A DNA stretch of 64,000 nucleotides from Phyto melanocephala (GCA_941918925.1 OW799236.1:85400213-85464212); one strand, 5' to 3'; positions 47,113-59,242 are shown, counted from the first letter of the stretch. A program made the numbers and translations. The notes: a model not told the origin generated them from the sequence alone.

Positions 47113-47248
47113 GTTTGTTTACTAAAAGTTTTTACTATTTTTTACTGGACTTTACTGGATTGCTTACGTTTTATATGGAAATTTGTGTAAACGAACGCAA
47201 TCCAGTAAATTTCAGTAAAAAATAGTCAATACTTTTGAGTAAACGAAC
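47113..47248. repeat. Foldback element with 51-52-bp arms
   Basis: The left arm starts GTTTGTTTACTAAAAGT and ends TTTACTGGATTGC. The right arm read inward starts GTTCGTTTACTCAAAAG and ends TTTACTGGATTGC. The arms are about 85 percent identical around a loop of about 33 bp. No frame; a MITE or hairpin-forming relic. Confidence 0.75.
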
Positions 47249-47514
47249 GAACATTATGTCGTAATTTGAGCTCCGATTGTAATAATTCTATACCATTGTT
47301 AAGACTTATTTAAATTTAGTTTTTGTAGATTTTTTACATACGACTTCTGATATGTGGGATCCTTCCCCCTAATGACCAATATTTGCAAGCCAACTTAAAA
47401 ATATGTAATTTGAATAAATTTTGTCACAACCAAAATACCTATATTTCTTTTTTATAACATTTGTCGCCAGTTTGAGTGTGATCGCTACATTTTGTGTATC
47501 GTTGTTCATTGTAG

Positions 47515-48165
47515 GTAGGTAGGTAGGTAACTAACGCCGGTGTGAAGCAACCCTCACACCTTCACCCAGAGACCAATACGGTCCATTGTGACGCCTTAAA
47601 AATAATAAAAGAGATCAGAAATTAGAGTCAAAAAACACGAAAAGAAGAGAATGGAAGAAGACAGAAAAAAGGTGAGAAGTGGACAACAAACTAATGCCAA
47701 AAAAAAAAAAAAAAAAAAGCCAAGACCCTACAAACGACCCATTCCCGGTCTCAAGTCACGAAGCCAGGTCATTCCCATTACGAATCCTATCAGGTTCTTG
47801 AGACATCACCCAATTCGCCAAGAAATCTGCTACCTAGCCATCTCAATCTGCAGTCTGGGACATTGGCACAGAATTTGCTCAACTGTCTCCAACTCCTCCG
47901 GATCCTCACACAGCCTACACATATTCGAGAGGCTCCGCCCCATTCTTACCGCCATCCTGCCCAACATGCAGTGGCCCGTAATAATCCCTATCATGGTCCT
48001 CACGCAGACCCTATCTCTGACCAGAAGCAAATTCGACTCAGATTTGCTGAGTATCGGCCACAGCGTCCGTGATACTCTGCAGTCCGTTCGGTTACTCCAG
48101 TCCCGATTAGTCTCGCCTAGAACCCATTCCCTGATCCTACCAAAATAGAAACCCAAAATCAATCA
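47515..48165 (-). mobile_element. 5'-truncated LINE 3' end (minus strand)
   Basis: The minus strand encodes an ORF2 C-terminus from 48162 to 47830: RTMIGIITGHCMLGRMAVRM, then MCRLCEDPEELETVEQILCQ ending CP. This is the R1-like post-RT region with the C-x2-C...C-x4-C cluster, in which the usual His is Gln. About 300 bp of 3' UTR follows and ends in TACCTACCTACCTACC at 47515-47531, an R1/LOA-style microsatellite tail. Reverse transcriptase is absent. Confidence 0.75.
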
Positions 48166-48422
48166 TAGTTTGATTTATTTGTAAATTAGCTCAAGTGCTT
48201 GATATCACTTCTGGTATCTCGGATCATTCCCTCCCAAATATGCAATTTTTCTAAACAAAAATTACAATAGTCTGAAAGCTATTTAACATAAGCTTTTAAA
48301 ATATGCTGCCAACTTCTGTTCATTAGTGATAACTAGACTTCTACCAAATAGTTTATTTTAGTGACCGATCATTTTAGTTATAGTTAAAAATTAAACTAGG
48401 TCGTTCATTGAGTTCAAACGCT

Positions 48423-49060
48423 CTTTTTATACCCTTCACACAGTGAAAAAGGGTATATATAGGTTTGTCATTCCGTGTGAAATTTCTACAATTTTAATTT
48501 CCGACCCCATAAAGTATATATATTCTGAAAGCTTATGAATAGGGGAGTCGATTAAGCTCTGTCAGTCTGTCCGTGTGTATGTTGAAATCATCTTTTTGAA
48601 CCCCCCCGACATTGCTCGGACCCGGGTGAGGTATTAAAATATCAGAAACATTCGGGAGTAGAAAATCAGAAACATCGGTACATAATCAACTGAGATATGA
48701 GCAAAAACCCACGACCACCTCGATTTTTTTTTTCACAAAAACAACTTTACAACAACAACATACATACATACAAACGTATACTGGTTAGAGAAAACGTGGC
48801 ATCGAATCACAGCTGAGCCAAAAAAAAATTTTTTTTAATTTTTTTAAAAATTTTTTTTTAATTTTTTTTTTTAATTTTTTTTTTATTTTTTATTTAATAT
48901 ATTTATATTTTTATTATTATTATTTTTTTTTTTTAATTTTTTTTTTCGTTTTATATTTATTATTTATATTTTAATAATTTTTTTTTTAATTTTTTTTTTA
49001 AATTTTTTTTTTATTTTTTTTATTTTTATTTTTTTTTTTTTGTATAAAGAGACAAATATA
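48423..49060 (+). mobile_element. Copy of the hairpin-ended repeat family, 3' end lost
   Basis: It begins TTTTTATACCCTTCACACAG and continues AAAAAGGGTATATATAGG, TTTGTCATTCCG, TTCCGACCCCATAAAGTATA, GGGGAGTCGATTAAGC and GTCAGTCTGTCCGTG, then CACAGCTGAGCCAAAA and more than 200 bp of nearly pure T/A. The hairpin end is missing. It lies 0.7 kb upstream of Mcr. Confidence 0.7.
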
Positions 49061-49742
49061 ATAAATATTTGTATATGCGACGAAAAAAATTATAAAAAAA
49101 AATCTTAAAATAAAGAAAAAACAAGAATTATTTACAATACATATTTTTAATCAAAATATAAATAGCAAACTTTATCACAGAGTCTATTTAAACTTAATGA
49201 TTGAACTAGGTCATATAATTCAATCAACTGAATCGTTCAATTGAACTAGGTTGTTCATGAACTACGTTACTCCAGTTATACCCGTATGCAAATTTAAAAG
49301 TAGGAAGTAAAACCCTAATACACATTTCCCCAATTATCCTTAAATTAACAAATATTTTTATTTTATCAATTGTGCCTACTCATAATACCAACATTTTCAG
49401 ATCAAATAACAAATTGTAATTTCAGTAAATACATACATATTTAAAAATCTTTTTACATCCTACCACAGATTAATATTATGAGTATAGAAAAAAAAAAAAT
49501 TCTTATCCATGAAAAGCCCCATATATTCTGTAGGAAAAACGAAAAACCCCCCAAATAACAAGAGTAAAGTTTTGATAATGTGAATGCATTCATTTGTTAA
49601 AGTACTTTAGAGTGTTACAGATTCTATAGCGGATAATTTACATACATTCATAATCATTATTAAGTAATTATACCTAAATTGTTCTTCTTTTGATAAGGAA
49701 ACTGATTTCTTTTCGATTTTTAATTTATTCATTTTTTTTTAG
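49061..49742. other. Upstream intron sequence of Mcr
   Basis: AT-rich, no exon seen. It ends in a T-rich tract and the acceptor AG at 49741-49742 that precedes the first coding exon of Mcr. Confidence 0.5.
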
Positions 49743-49764
49743 ATTTTTCTAAAAATCATCAACA
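49743..49764 (+). other. Mcr: 5' UTR portion of the first coding exon of Mcr
   Basis: A pyrimidine tract of about ten T followed by AG at 49741-49742 forms a good acceptor. The exon then has 22 bases of UTR ending ATCATCAACA before the ATG. At least one untranslated exon must lie upstream (a candidate is at 38604-38774). Confidence 0.6.
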
Positions 49765-50606
49765 ATGTCTAAACAACGTAATCGGTGCCTTAAACTGATG
49801 CCGCTAATTCAAGTGCTGTGTATTTTACCGCTATTGGCAACAGCTCAACAAGATTTATATAAACAGAATCAATATTCAACGCCCACCTCTAATTATGATG
49901 TCTTCAACACGAATACCAACATCAACAATGATCCCTACAACTCGAATGTCAACTTAAACAGTCTGGACAATAATGATCGTACACGCTATCGTACCGACAA
50001 CAATCTCAATAATCTTAATCAAGATTTTGATAAACGCCCTCTTGGTGGTAGCAATTTTTACGGCAACGATGAGTCGTCTTTTTCACGCGGCAAAACATCC
50101 TACAACGTTAAGACACAATTTTTAGAATTTTATCATTCTAAAGAGCCTACATATTTTATTGTAGCTTCACGTATGGTTCGTCCTGGTCTCATCTATCAGG
50201 TAGCTGTAAATATACTACAGGCTCAGTATCGTACGACAGTCCATGCTAGTATTTCATGTGATGGTGTACAGATAAGTGGTGATTCAAAGGATGTTAAAGA
50301 GGGTGTACCAGAAACGTTGCTAATGCGTATTCCTCCCACAAGTGTGACTGGTGAATATAAGCTGCGTGTTGAGGGTTTCTATCAGAATGTTTTCGGCGGT
50401 TTGGCTTTTTTAAATGAAACGCGTTTGGATTTCTCACAACGTTCCATGACCATCTTTATACAAACGGACAAGCCCCTGTATATGCAAGGCGAAACAATAC
50501 GTTTTCGTACCATACCGATAACGACCGAATTGAAGGGTTTTGATAATGCCATTGATGTCTATATGCTGGATCCTAATCGTCATATAGTTAGACGTTGGTT
50601 ATCAAG
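49765..50606 (+). CDS. Mcr: Mcr coding exon 1
   Basis: Residues 1-280 plus two bases of codon 281. Start chosen as the first ATG after the acceptor; the signal peptide core LMPLIQVLCILPLLATA follows directly. The donor is ATCAAG|GTTTGT. It encodes the Asn-rich linker and the first MG domains, including the family motif IFIQTDKPLYMQGETIRFR. Confidence 0.92.
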
Positions 50607-53600
50607 GTTTGTTTGGAAAAGTCTATAACTTTTATCAAATTTTCTTCTTGGAAAAGTATGTTATTTATATAAATTTTGTTTTGGTATGGAATTAAATTGT
50701 TGCTGCTGTCAAATTTGTTATTAATTTTAAAGACCTGCTCAATGGTAAATGTTTATTAAAGAAACACATTTACCTCACCAATCTTAGTCTTATGAAAATG
50801 TGAAAAAAAATTCATTTGTAACTCCATGTTCGTCTGTTAGTATGTGTTAGCGTTAAAATCAACTTTTTGAATGTTTTTAAAATGTCTTTAGGGAGGTTTT
50901 TTAAAAAAAACAAATTTTTTCTTTTCCAGACAATCAAATTTAGGATCTGTTTCACTCGAATATAAACTCTCGGATCAACCTACATTTGGCGAATGGACGA
51001 TACGTGTTATTGCCCAGGGACAACAGGAGGAGAGCCATTTCTCGGTAGAGGAATATTATCAGACACGTTTTGAAGTTAATGTCACAATGCCAGCATACTT
51101 TTTCAATACTGATCCCTTTATATATGGACGTGTAATGGCCAATTTCACAAGTGGAGCTCCGGTCAAGGGAAATCTAACACTTAAAGCTACCATTCGACCC
51201 ATTGGCTACTTCAGTAATCAAGCGCTTAATGAGAAATTCCGTTTGGGCAGATCTCCTTCAGAATTGGCAGCTATCTATGAACAACAAAGGCGTTACGGTG
51301 CCAACTACAATCCCAACTATAATACCCCACTGAATACAGATCAGTTGCAACCTCAACTGCCACAGGATCAACTGTATAATATAAATCAATTTGTGGTCGA
51401 AAGACACTATCAGTTCGATGAAGAATGGCCTTTCTGGGTGAAAAAACCCGATTTAGCCGAAACTTATGATCCGTGGTCTGGAGAATATAAAAAGACTTTG
51501 CCGTACTTAAGATATTTTAATGGTACTTTTGATTTCAAATGGCCAATAAGAGAAATGGAACAGTTAGTGCAGAATTTGGCGAATATGGAAGTTTTGATTA
51601 CGGCCACTGTGGGCGAAAAGTTCTATGACGAAGTAATATCGGGTTATGCTATTGCTAGAATTTATAACTCCAGTATAAAAGTTAATTTCTTGGGAGATTC
51701 TCCGCAGGTATTTAAGCCTACTATGCCATTTACCACTTACTTGGCGGTAGAATATCATGATGGTTCCCCTATTGAGGAGCACTTGGTGGGGCAAGGTCTG
51801 ATGGAGGTTAACGGTTTTGTGGAGAGTAAATCTGGAGGCAGACGTGATTGGCCTTTAAAGCGCTTAATTATGATGCCTTTAACGCCTGGCATTTGGGAAG
51901 TTAAAATAGATTTAAGACATGACCTGCAGCTAGACGATAGTGCCCAAGCTAGAGATTTCCTCAACGGTATATCCCAAATGCGTTTACAGGCCCAATTTAT
52001 TGATTCGAGAGGTGAACGGGCACAAACGGAGCTATTGTTAGTGGCTCATTATTCACCCAGGAATCAACACATTAAAGTTACCACCAGTACGGAGAAGCCA
52101 GTTGTAGGCGAATATATCATATTCCATATACGCACCAATTTCTTTTTGGAAGAATTTCACTATTTGATCATGTCCAAAGGTGTAATTTTAATGAATGATC
52201 GTGAAACCATAACGGAGGGAATAAAAACCATTGCCGTGGTACTAAGTGCTGAAATGGCTCCTGTAGCGACCATTGTCGTTTGGAAAATTACCCAACAAGG
52301 ACAAATTGTAGCCGATTCCTTAACTTTTCCCGTAAATGGCATATCACGCAACAATTTTACCGTCTACATAAATAATCGCAAAGCCAGAACTGGCGAAAAA
52401 GTAGAGGTGGCTATTTTTGGTGAGCCAGGTTCTTATGTGGGTCTATCTGGTATTGATTCTGCTTTTTATACTATGCAGGCCGGCAACGAATTGACTTATG
52501 CCAAAATTATAACAAAAATGTCCTCATTCGATGAGCAAACCAATGGAACATATAAACACATCTGGTATTCTCATGCTGGCAACCCGGACGACTTGGTCTA
52601 TTTCCCAGCGTCTTCATTCGGCATCGATGCAAATCGCACTTTTGAATACAGTGGTCTAGTGGTATTTACTGATGGCTACGTACCTAGACGTGCGGATAAC
52701 TGCAATGCCACCTTGGGGTATGGCGAATGCTTGTCGGGCCGCTGCTATCGTTTGGATAAGAAATGTGATGGTAACTTTGACTGCGATGACGGTACGGATG
52801 AAATTGGCTGCCGTGTGCGCAACGACACAGAGTTAGAGAATTATCGCAAGTACCGTTTCAATCGTGTGCTAAGACATTATGAACATGTTTGGCTGTGGCG
52901 TGATGTTAATATTGGACCACATGGCCGCTACATGTTTAATGTAGAGGTTCCAGACAGACCCGCCTATTGGATGGTTAGCGCCTTTAGTGTTAGTCCCTCG
53001 AAAGGTTTTGGCATGCTTAATAAAGCTATTGAATACGTAGGTGTTCAGCCGTTCTTTATTAATGTTGAAATGCCCACGGACTGTCGGCAGGGCGAACAAG
53101 TGGGTATTAGGGTCACTGTTTTCAATTATATGACTACACCAATTGAAGCAACTGTAGTCTTACATAGTAGCCCCGACTATAAGTTTGTGCATGTGGAAGA
53201 AAATGGCATAGTACGATCATATAATCCTCGTACCACTTTTGGAGAGCAACAATTCTTCGTATATCTAGATGCTCAAGGTACAACGGTGGTATATGTGCCA
53301 GTGGTGCCACAACGTCTTGGAGATGTTGATGTAACCCTACATGTGGCCACACTTTTGGGTACCGATGAAATAACTCGCCGTCTACATGTGGTTTCTGATG
53401 GTCTCCCACAATATCGCCATCAATCTATATTGTTGGATCTCTCCAATCGTGCTTATGTTTTTGAATATATGCATGTCAATGTGACCCAGACACCAGAAAT
53501 TCCCTATCAAGTTGATCGTTACTTTGTTTATGGTTCGAATAAAGCACGCATTTCTGTCGTCGGTGACGTAGTGGGTCCTATTTTCCCAACTATGCCGGTA

Positions 53601-56600
53601 AATGCCACCTCATTGCTGTATTTGCCAATGGAATCGGCCGAACAAAATGCCTTCTCCTTCGCAGCAAATATGTACACTCTACTCTATATGCGTCAGATTA
53701 ATCAGCGAAACAAGACTCTGGAAAAACAGGCCTTCTATCACATGAACATTGGATATCAACGTCAGTTGAGCTTCATGAAACAGGATGGTTCATTTTCCTT
53801 ATTCCGTTCGGACTGGAACAATTCGGCCTCATCGGTGTGGCTAACCGCCTATTGTGTACGCATCTTTCAGGAGGCGTCCTTCTACGAATGGGAAAATTTC
53901 ATATACATTGATTCCAACATAATCGAAAAGAACATACGTTGGTTGCTGCAACATCAAACGCCGGAGGGTGGTTTCTACGAGGTAACATGGTTGCCGGATC
54001 GTAAAATGAATAGGACCAACTTTGCGAATAACACTCTACAAAATCGTAATGTTACCTTGACTTCTCATGTGCTCATTTCGCTTGCCATTGTCAAAGATTT
54101 GTCTGGTTCGTTGGGGGCTCGAGTAGCTTTAGCCCAACAGAGAGCGATAACATGGATTGAACGCAACATGCAATTCTTGCAAGACACCCCAGAACCTTAT
54201 GATATAGCCATTACCGCATATGCTCTACTGCTGTGTAAGTCTCCCATGGCCGAACATGTTTTTAGCATTTTACGTACTCATGCCCGGGTAGTAGGCGACT
54301 ATATGTATTGGGGCAATAAAGAACTTCCGCCGCCACCTAAAAAGTTGGAAAATCAAAAATGGTTCTCATTGCCTCGTCTTCCATACGAATACGATTCGAT
54401 GAATATTGAAACAACGGCCTACGCTCTTATGGTTTATGTATCACGTCGTGAATTTTTAGTTGATCCCATTGCACGTTGGCTAAATGCTCAACGTTTGAAC
54501 GATGGTGGTTGGGCATCTACACAAGATACAAGTGCAGCTTTGCAAGCTCTAGTCGAGTACACAGTACACTCACGTATTCGTGAAGTTTCATCGTTGACAG
54601 TTGAAATTGAGGCATCTTCACAGGGTGGTCGGCCACGTACGCTTCATATAGATGATACGAATTTGGCACAGTTGCAATATATTGATGTAAGAAAAGCGTT
54701 ATTTAATTACATTGATTTAAAATGTATTTTAAATTTGTCTTTTATATGATTTAGATTCCTGACGCCTGGGGTACAGTCAAGGTGCAGGCCAAGGGTGCTG
54801 GTTACGCAATTTTACAAATGCATGTTCAATACAATGTTGACATTGAGAAATTCCAAACAAAACCGCCAATACCAGCATTTAACTTAATTGCTAGAGGCAA
54901 TTTCCATGGCAGAAATCAGTCTCACATCTCCTACATAGCATGTCAACAGTAAGTTCTAATTTCAATAAGTCTTTAACGATTATTTGCATTAACACTTAAA
55001 CTATTTCAGCTGGATTAATTATCAGGAATCTGAACGTTCGGGTATGGCCATTTTAGATGTTACCATACCTACAGGTTATTGGATACAACAACAAAAACTG
55101 GATTCATATGTTTTAAGCAATCGCGTTAGAAATCTACGCAGAGCTAAATATATGAGTAATAAAGTTGTGTTCTACTTTGATTTTGTAAGTTTAAGCATTT
55201 CAATGATTTATTTTGATTTTTTCTTATTCAAATCATAAATTGTTTGAATTATGTTTTCAGCTGGACCAAGAAGATATTTGTGTTAATTTCACCATAGAAC
55301 GTTGGTATCCTGTCGCTAATATGTCTAGATACCTGCCTATACGTGTTTATGATTATTATGCTCCGGGTAAGTAAAAACATTCAATTAATTCCTACACGTC
55401 GCCAATTTTAGTCTCACGAAATTGTGAAAGTACAATACGTCAACAAGAGGAAATTTTGGCATTTTCAATAGGCTTAAACTGGTGACGTAACTGAATACAT
55501 ACAAAAAAATTGTGGGATTCACAACAGATGGCATATCTTTTGAACGCGTTTTATTTTTTTGTCTTTAATAACTTGCATGTCATTTGGAAGGGTTCATATC
55601 TGTCATATTCTCATGTCATTATTAAACATTTATGTGTAAAAAAACTATTTGCTTCAAAAATGTCGAATTTTGTGTCAACAAAGCGCTATAGGTAGGGAGT
55701 TTTTTTTAACATCTTTTATTATTCACCGAATTTCATGGTGAATGTGTTCCATCGTTAAATCTGCTAGAGATATTTTCTGAATTTTAAAAGTGGTGATTTT
55801 GATACGGGAATCCATAAAATATCCAAGAACAAGAATTTGAGGCATTATTCCTTAAAGATTGTTTTCAAACTCAACAAGAGTTTGCAATTTCATTGGAAGC
55901 TACTCAAGCTGAAATTTCGAAACGTTTGCAAGAAGCATAATTCATTCAAAAGCCAAAAAATCTTGTACCATACGAATACCGAGAGACGATATAAAAGAAA
56001 ATCCTTTTTGTATCGAATCATTAATTGCGATAAAAAATTGATACACTTGGACAACCTGAAGCGCAAGAGACCATATGTGAGACCCGTCCAACTAGCTTAA
56101 TCGACACAAAAGCCAAATCGCTAAGGTAATATTCCGAGTCCTATTTATCCTGCACCGAAGGCAGTCGTTTGAAGTGAGCATTGCCCGAAAAACGACCAGC
56201 GTAAAAATTACAAAATTCGAACGCTATAAAATTTTTGACTAGAGCGCTAGAATATTATGTGCTTTTGGTATAGAGATTCTATTTACAATTTTTTAATATC
56301 AATAGCGTTTGAATGTCTTAATTTGCTTGGGAAATTTTGCTTCAACAGCCTCTATAGTCCAGACCTTGCCCCGTCCGATCGATGCAAAACGCTCTCTCTG
56401 GAATGCGCTTTACTTGGGAATAGGGTATTTGAAATTGGCTTGATTCGTTCTCGGTTTCAATCCATATGTTGTCAGAACGATGGGAAAATGTCATAGCTAA
56501 CAATGGCTATAATACTTTGAATAAATTTATATTATACAATTTGAAAAAATACTGGGGGCAAATTACGGCATTCGAACGTGACCGAAATTTGAAAATTCTT

Positions 56601-59155
56601 ATTAGATTCTCTATACCTTAAGCACAGAGAACTCGATCGTTCGAGTAAAATTTCGATCGATATCGAATGCTGTAATTCGGCCCCTGCATTTTAAAGTTAT
56701 ACAACCAATAATATGTATTCCACATTTGAAGAGAATCAACACTTTCTCAATTTCATAATAAACTAAATTCGGATGGGCAATTCGCAAAACCACAAAAAGA
56801 AAATTAAAATAAATTATTACAGAAATTACTAGTAGTATCTAATTTGAATATACTAAAATAAATAGCAATCAACATTAAATTTATTTGATACCCAAATCCT
56901 ATTCGTATATATTTAACTAGCATTTAACCCGCTACTTCGATAGCGCAGTTCTTACTATTTATTGAAAACTGAAGTTCTATTTATAATTATTAAATATTTT
57001 TGGTTAAATTTATGAAAATTTTTATCTCTCATTCAATTTACTTAGAAAAATAAAAAGTAGAGTAAGGATATATCGGGCATATATTTCCTAACTAAAAGCA
57101 AGATCAATGCTACTGATTTTCAAAAAATAAGATTCATAATTTCCAAAAATGACACTAAAAATAATAAAAGTAACATTTTTTCCTTCACTAAAACTTCCAC
57201 TTGGTTTATTATTACCTACATTCAGAATTCTATGTATACAAAATATAAAAAATATATATAAAAATTTATGGTCGTCCATAATATTAGGATTTAGACCTCG
57301 GATCAAAAAACACTAATTTTAAGAATCGATGTTTACAAACGTAAAAATACAAAGTGTACAATAAAAATGTGAAAAGGCTTTTTTGTGTCTCCAATATCAT
57401 TTTACTTGAATTTTCAAATTGAATCAACAAACCTTTATTTCAAAAATTTTAACTTTATAAACGTAGAAAATACCAAAAGTACCACAAAAATTCAAAAAAG
57501 TACCTTTTTGGTCGACCATAACATTTTCAGTCTCACCTTGTATCAAAAGTACCATAAAAATTCAAAAAAGTACCTTTTTGGTCGCCCATCACATTTTTAG
57601 TCTCACCTGGAATCAATAGTCCTTGATTGTACTACCTACCTACCTACCTGATTGTCCTACCTTCATAAACGTAGAAAATACAAAAAGTACCATGAAACAA
57701 CAAAAAAGTACCTTTTTGATCGCCCATAACATTTTTAGTCTCACCTGGAATCAATAGTCCTTGATTGTACAATCCACCTTCATAAACGTAGAAAATACAA
57801 AAAGTACCATAAAAATTCAAAAAAGTACCTTTTTGGTCGCCCATAACATTTTTAGTCTCATCTGGAATCAATAGTCCTTTATTTTACAATTCTACCTTTA
57901 TAAACGTAGAAAATACAAAAAATACCATAGAAAATCGAAAAAGTACATTTTTGGTCCAAGTTCCAAATTCCAAGTTTAAAATGTTCAAATATCTATGTAA
58001 CAAAATATTTTAATAGACATAATTTAAAGTCAGTAAATCTACTCTTTTTTGCATAAAAGTAATTATGTTCTAAAAAGTACCAAACTCTTCCCGATTTTTC
58101 CCTTTTCTACCCTGTTAGGAATGTGTTTCAATTTTTACTAAATTACATAATTTTTTATGTCTGGTGATATCCCAATTATAAATTTTGTGAAATTTGGCCG
58201 TCAAATTAAGAATTACATACATTTTACGGAATTTTCCCCTGTTTGGTACCTATTTTGTCCCCAAAAAAGTTTCCAAAAATTTCACCTAAATATTTGTCCA
58301 TATTCTATTAGGAAATAATAATTGTCAAATTTTGTCCCATTAAATAATGTAAGAAAAATTTCTTTTAAAAAAAGTACCAAAAAAGGGACAATTTTTACCC
58401 CTTATACATGTGAATTTGAAGAAAGTGCCGAATTCCTATTAATATTTTTTCGTGGATTACTTATTACAGTTTAAATTTTGTTCCTAGCTTTATGCGTTTG
58501 GAAGTTACATAGGGTATCAAAAAAGTACCAAATTACAGTATTTACCCGTTTTTTACCTTTAGAGGTTGAAAATTCCAAAAAAGGCCAGACACATTATTAT
58601 TTATTTTTTGTGCAAATTACAATACTTTTTCAATTTAATTTGTATCATTTTTAGTTTAGCAGATTTTACCCGTTTTTACCCTTTTTTACCCCCTTAAAGT
58701 ACGAATTTCTAAAAATACCTTCTTAGTGGAGCTAAACATTGAAAGAGGAACCGATAGTCCAAATTTCATGTCTCTAGCTCTTTGCGTTTGGGCTGTGCGA
58801 TGATGAATCAGTCAGTCAGTCAGTCAGTCACGTTACCAACCAAACTATGTATATCCCTCCCATTTTCCTTAAAGCTCGCTTCTGTGCCATTTTAAAGACT
58901 TGCTGAATTAATTTTTGTTTTAATTTCTCTTTAATTTTAGAACGTTTTAATGAAACAATATTTGATGCTTTGCCAACATATCTGCTGAATATTTGCGAAG
59001 TATGTGGCAGTTCACAATGTCCCTACTGTTCCATATACAATATGGGCTGGCGTACCTCCATGTCAGTATCGTTGTTACTTTTTAGCGTGTTCATATATTT
59101 AATGCGTAGTCGTACACATGTAGTTCTCAATTTACTACAGCTAATGACAGTTTAG
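49765..59155 (+). CDS. Mcr: Mcr, macroglobulin complement-related protein (TEP/A2M family), six coding exons
   Basis: The exons 49765-50606, 50930-54686, 54755-54948, 55010-55184, 55261-55366 and 58941-59155 join in frame to 5289 nt, 1762 residues plus stop, close to the roughly 1760 residues I recall for Drosophila Mcr. All introns are GT-AG. A signal peptide covers about residues 1-27 (LLATA-QQ), and an Asn-rich linker spans about 35-90. Macroglobulin (MG) domains follow. An LDL-receptor class A module lies at 872-908 (CDGNFDCDDGTDEIGC). The thioester region reads LPMESAEQN at about 1179-1187, where true TEPs have GCGEQ, so the cysteine is Ser and no thioester can form. The toroid, CUB and receptor-binding regions follow, with a hydrophobic segment at about 1732-1746. 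In Drosophila Mcr is needed at pleated septate junctions and in phagocytosis of Candida; the same role is inferred here. Confidence 0.95.
50930..54686 (+). CDS. Mcr: Mcr coding exon 2 (main exon)
   Basis: Acceptor TTTTCTTTTCCAG|ACAATC; codon 281 becomes Arg and the protein continues QSNLGSVSLEYKL. The exon carries residues 281-1533: remaining MG domains, LDLa module, the altered thioester site and the helical toroid (QDGSFSLF, GGFYEVTW, DGGWASTQDTSAALQAL). The donor is ATTGAT|GTAAGA. Confidence 0.95.
54755..54948 (+). CDS. Mcr: Mcr coding exon 3
   Basis: Acceptor ATGATTTAG|ATTCCT, donor CAACA|GTAAGT, 64 codons plus two bases. It encodes IPDAWGTVKVQAKGAGYAIL, the end of the CUB region and entry to the receptor-binding domain. 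Confidence 0.92.
55010..55184 (+). CDS. Mcr: Mcr coding exon 4
   Basis: Acceptor ACTATTTCAG|CTGG, donor GATTTT|GTAAGT. It completes a split His codon (CQHWINYQESE) and encodes SGMAILDVTIPTGYW, the typical receptor-binding-domain strand of A2M proteins. Confidence 0.92.
55261..55366 (+). CDS. Mcr: Mcr coding exon 5
   Basis: Acceptor TATGTTTTCAG|CTGG, donor TCCGG|GTAAGT, 35 codons plus one base. It encodes CVNFTIERWYPVANMSRYLP then IRVYDYYAPG, the last strands of the receptor-binding domain. Confidence 0.92.
55560..56500 (+). pseudogene. Mariner transposase pseudogene in the last intron of Mcr
   Basis: Same strand as Mcr. Frames read SGDFDTGN near 55790, then DCFQTQQEFAISLEATQAEI then SKRLQEA near 55855-55935, FLYRIINCDKKLIHLDNLKR near 56005-56060, VRPVQLA then STQKPN near 56085, and YSPDLAPSD near 56365. 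These correspond to the second helix-turn-helix, the catalytic CDEKWIHYDNPKR block (CDKK here) and the YSPDLAPSDY block of D-34-D mariners. Multiple stops; dead. Confidence 0.8.
56554..56684. repeat. Small TIR repeat (MITE), copy 2, in Mcr intron 5
   Basis: The ends GGGGGCAAATTACGGCATTCGA and (inward) GGGGCCGAATTACAGCATTCGA agree at 18 of 22 positions; the whole is 131 bp. It shares its interior with 11604-11722. Confidence 0.7.
57460..57960. repeat. Tandem array, unit about 117 bp, in Mcr intron 5
   Basis: The block AAAAAAGTACCTTTTTGGTCG followed by CCCATAACATTTTTAGTCTC recurs near 57495, 57565, 57703, 57821 and (degraded) 57937. Between blocks stand ACCTGGAATCAATAGTCCTT and CATAAACGTAGAAAATAC. 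The first spacing is short (about 70 bp) and a CTACCTACCTACCT insertion lengthens another. The similar but diverged sequence to 58750 suggests one larger element. Confidence 0.75.
58808..58830. repeat. (CAGT)n microsatellite at the end of the intron-5 repeat
   Basis: Five and a half TCAG units following CTCTTTGCGTTTGGGCTGTG. It probably marks the end of the element that includes the 117-bp array. Confidence 0.7.
58941..59155 (+). CDS. Mcr: Mcr coding exon 6 (C-terminus)
   Basis: Acceptor TCTTTAATTTTAG|AACG after a 3574-bp intron. It completes Glu 1692 and encodes RFNETIFDALPTYLLNICEV, a cysteine cluster CEVCGSSQCPYC, then the hydrophobic MSVSLLLFSVFIYLM and a short Arg-containing tail; stop TAG at 59153-59155. 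The tail could be a membrane anchor or GPI signal. Confidence 0.9.
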
Positions 59156-59242
59156 CTCTTTCTATAATTTGTATAGCTAAGATTTTCAGCTCGATGACAG
59201 CCAGTAGTAAGTAGATGAAGTGCATGTATTATTATTTTAAGT

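Noticed and set aside
47651..48148. 165-codon open frame on the plus strand
   Set aside because: It is the antisense of the LINE ORF2 C-terminus, whose minus-strand frame has the recognisable zinc cluster. The plus frame starts in a poly-A run.
51564..53409. Several minus-strand open frames opposite Mcr exon 2
   Set aside because: They mirror a highly constrained coding exon on the plus strand and show no domains; shadows only.
57644..57871. Open frame across the Mcr intron-5 array with internal peptide repeats (MGDQKGTFL)
   Set aside because: The peptide repetition comes from the 117-bp DNA repeat; no start context or conservation, and the parent repeat is non-coding.
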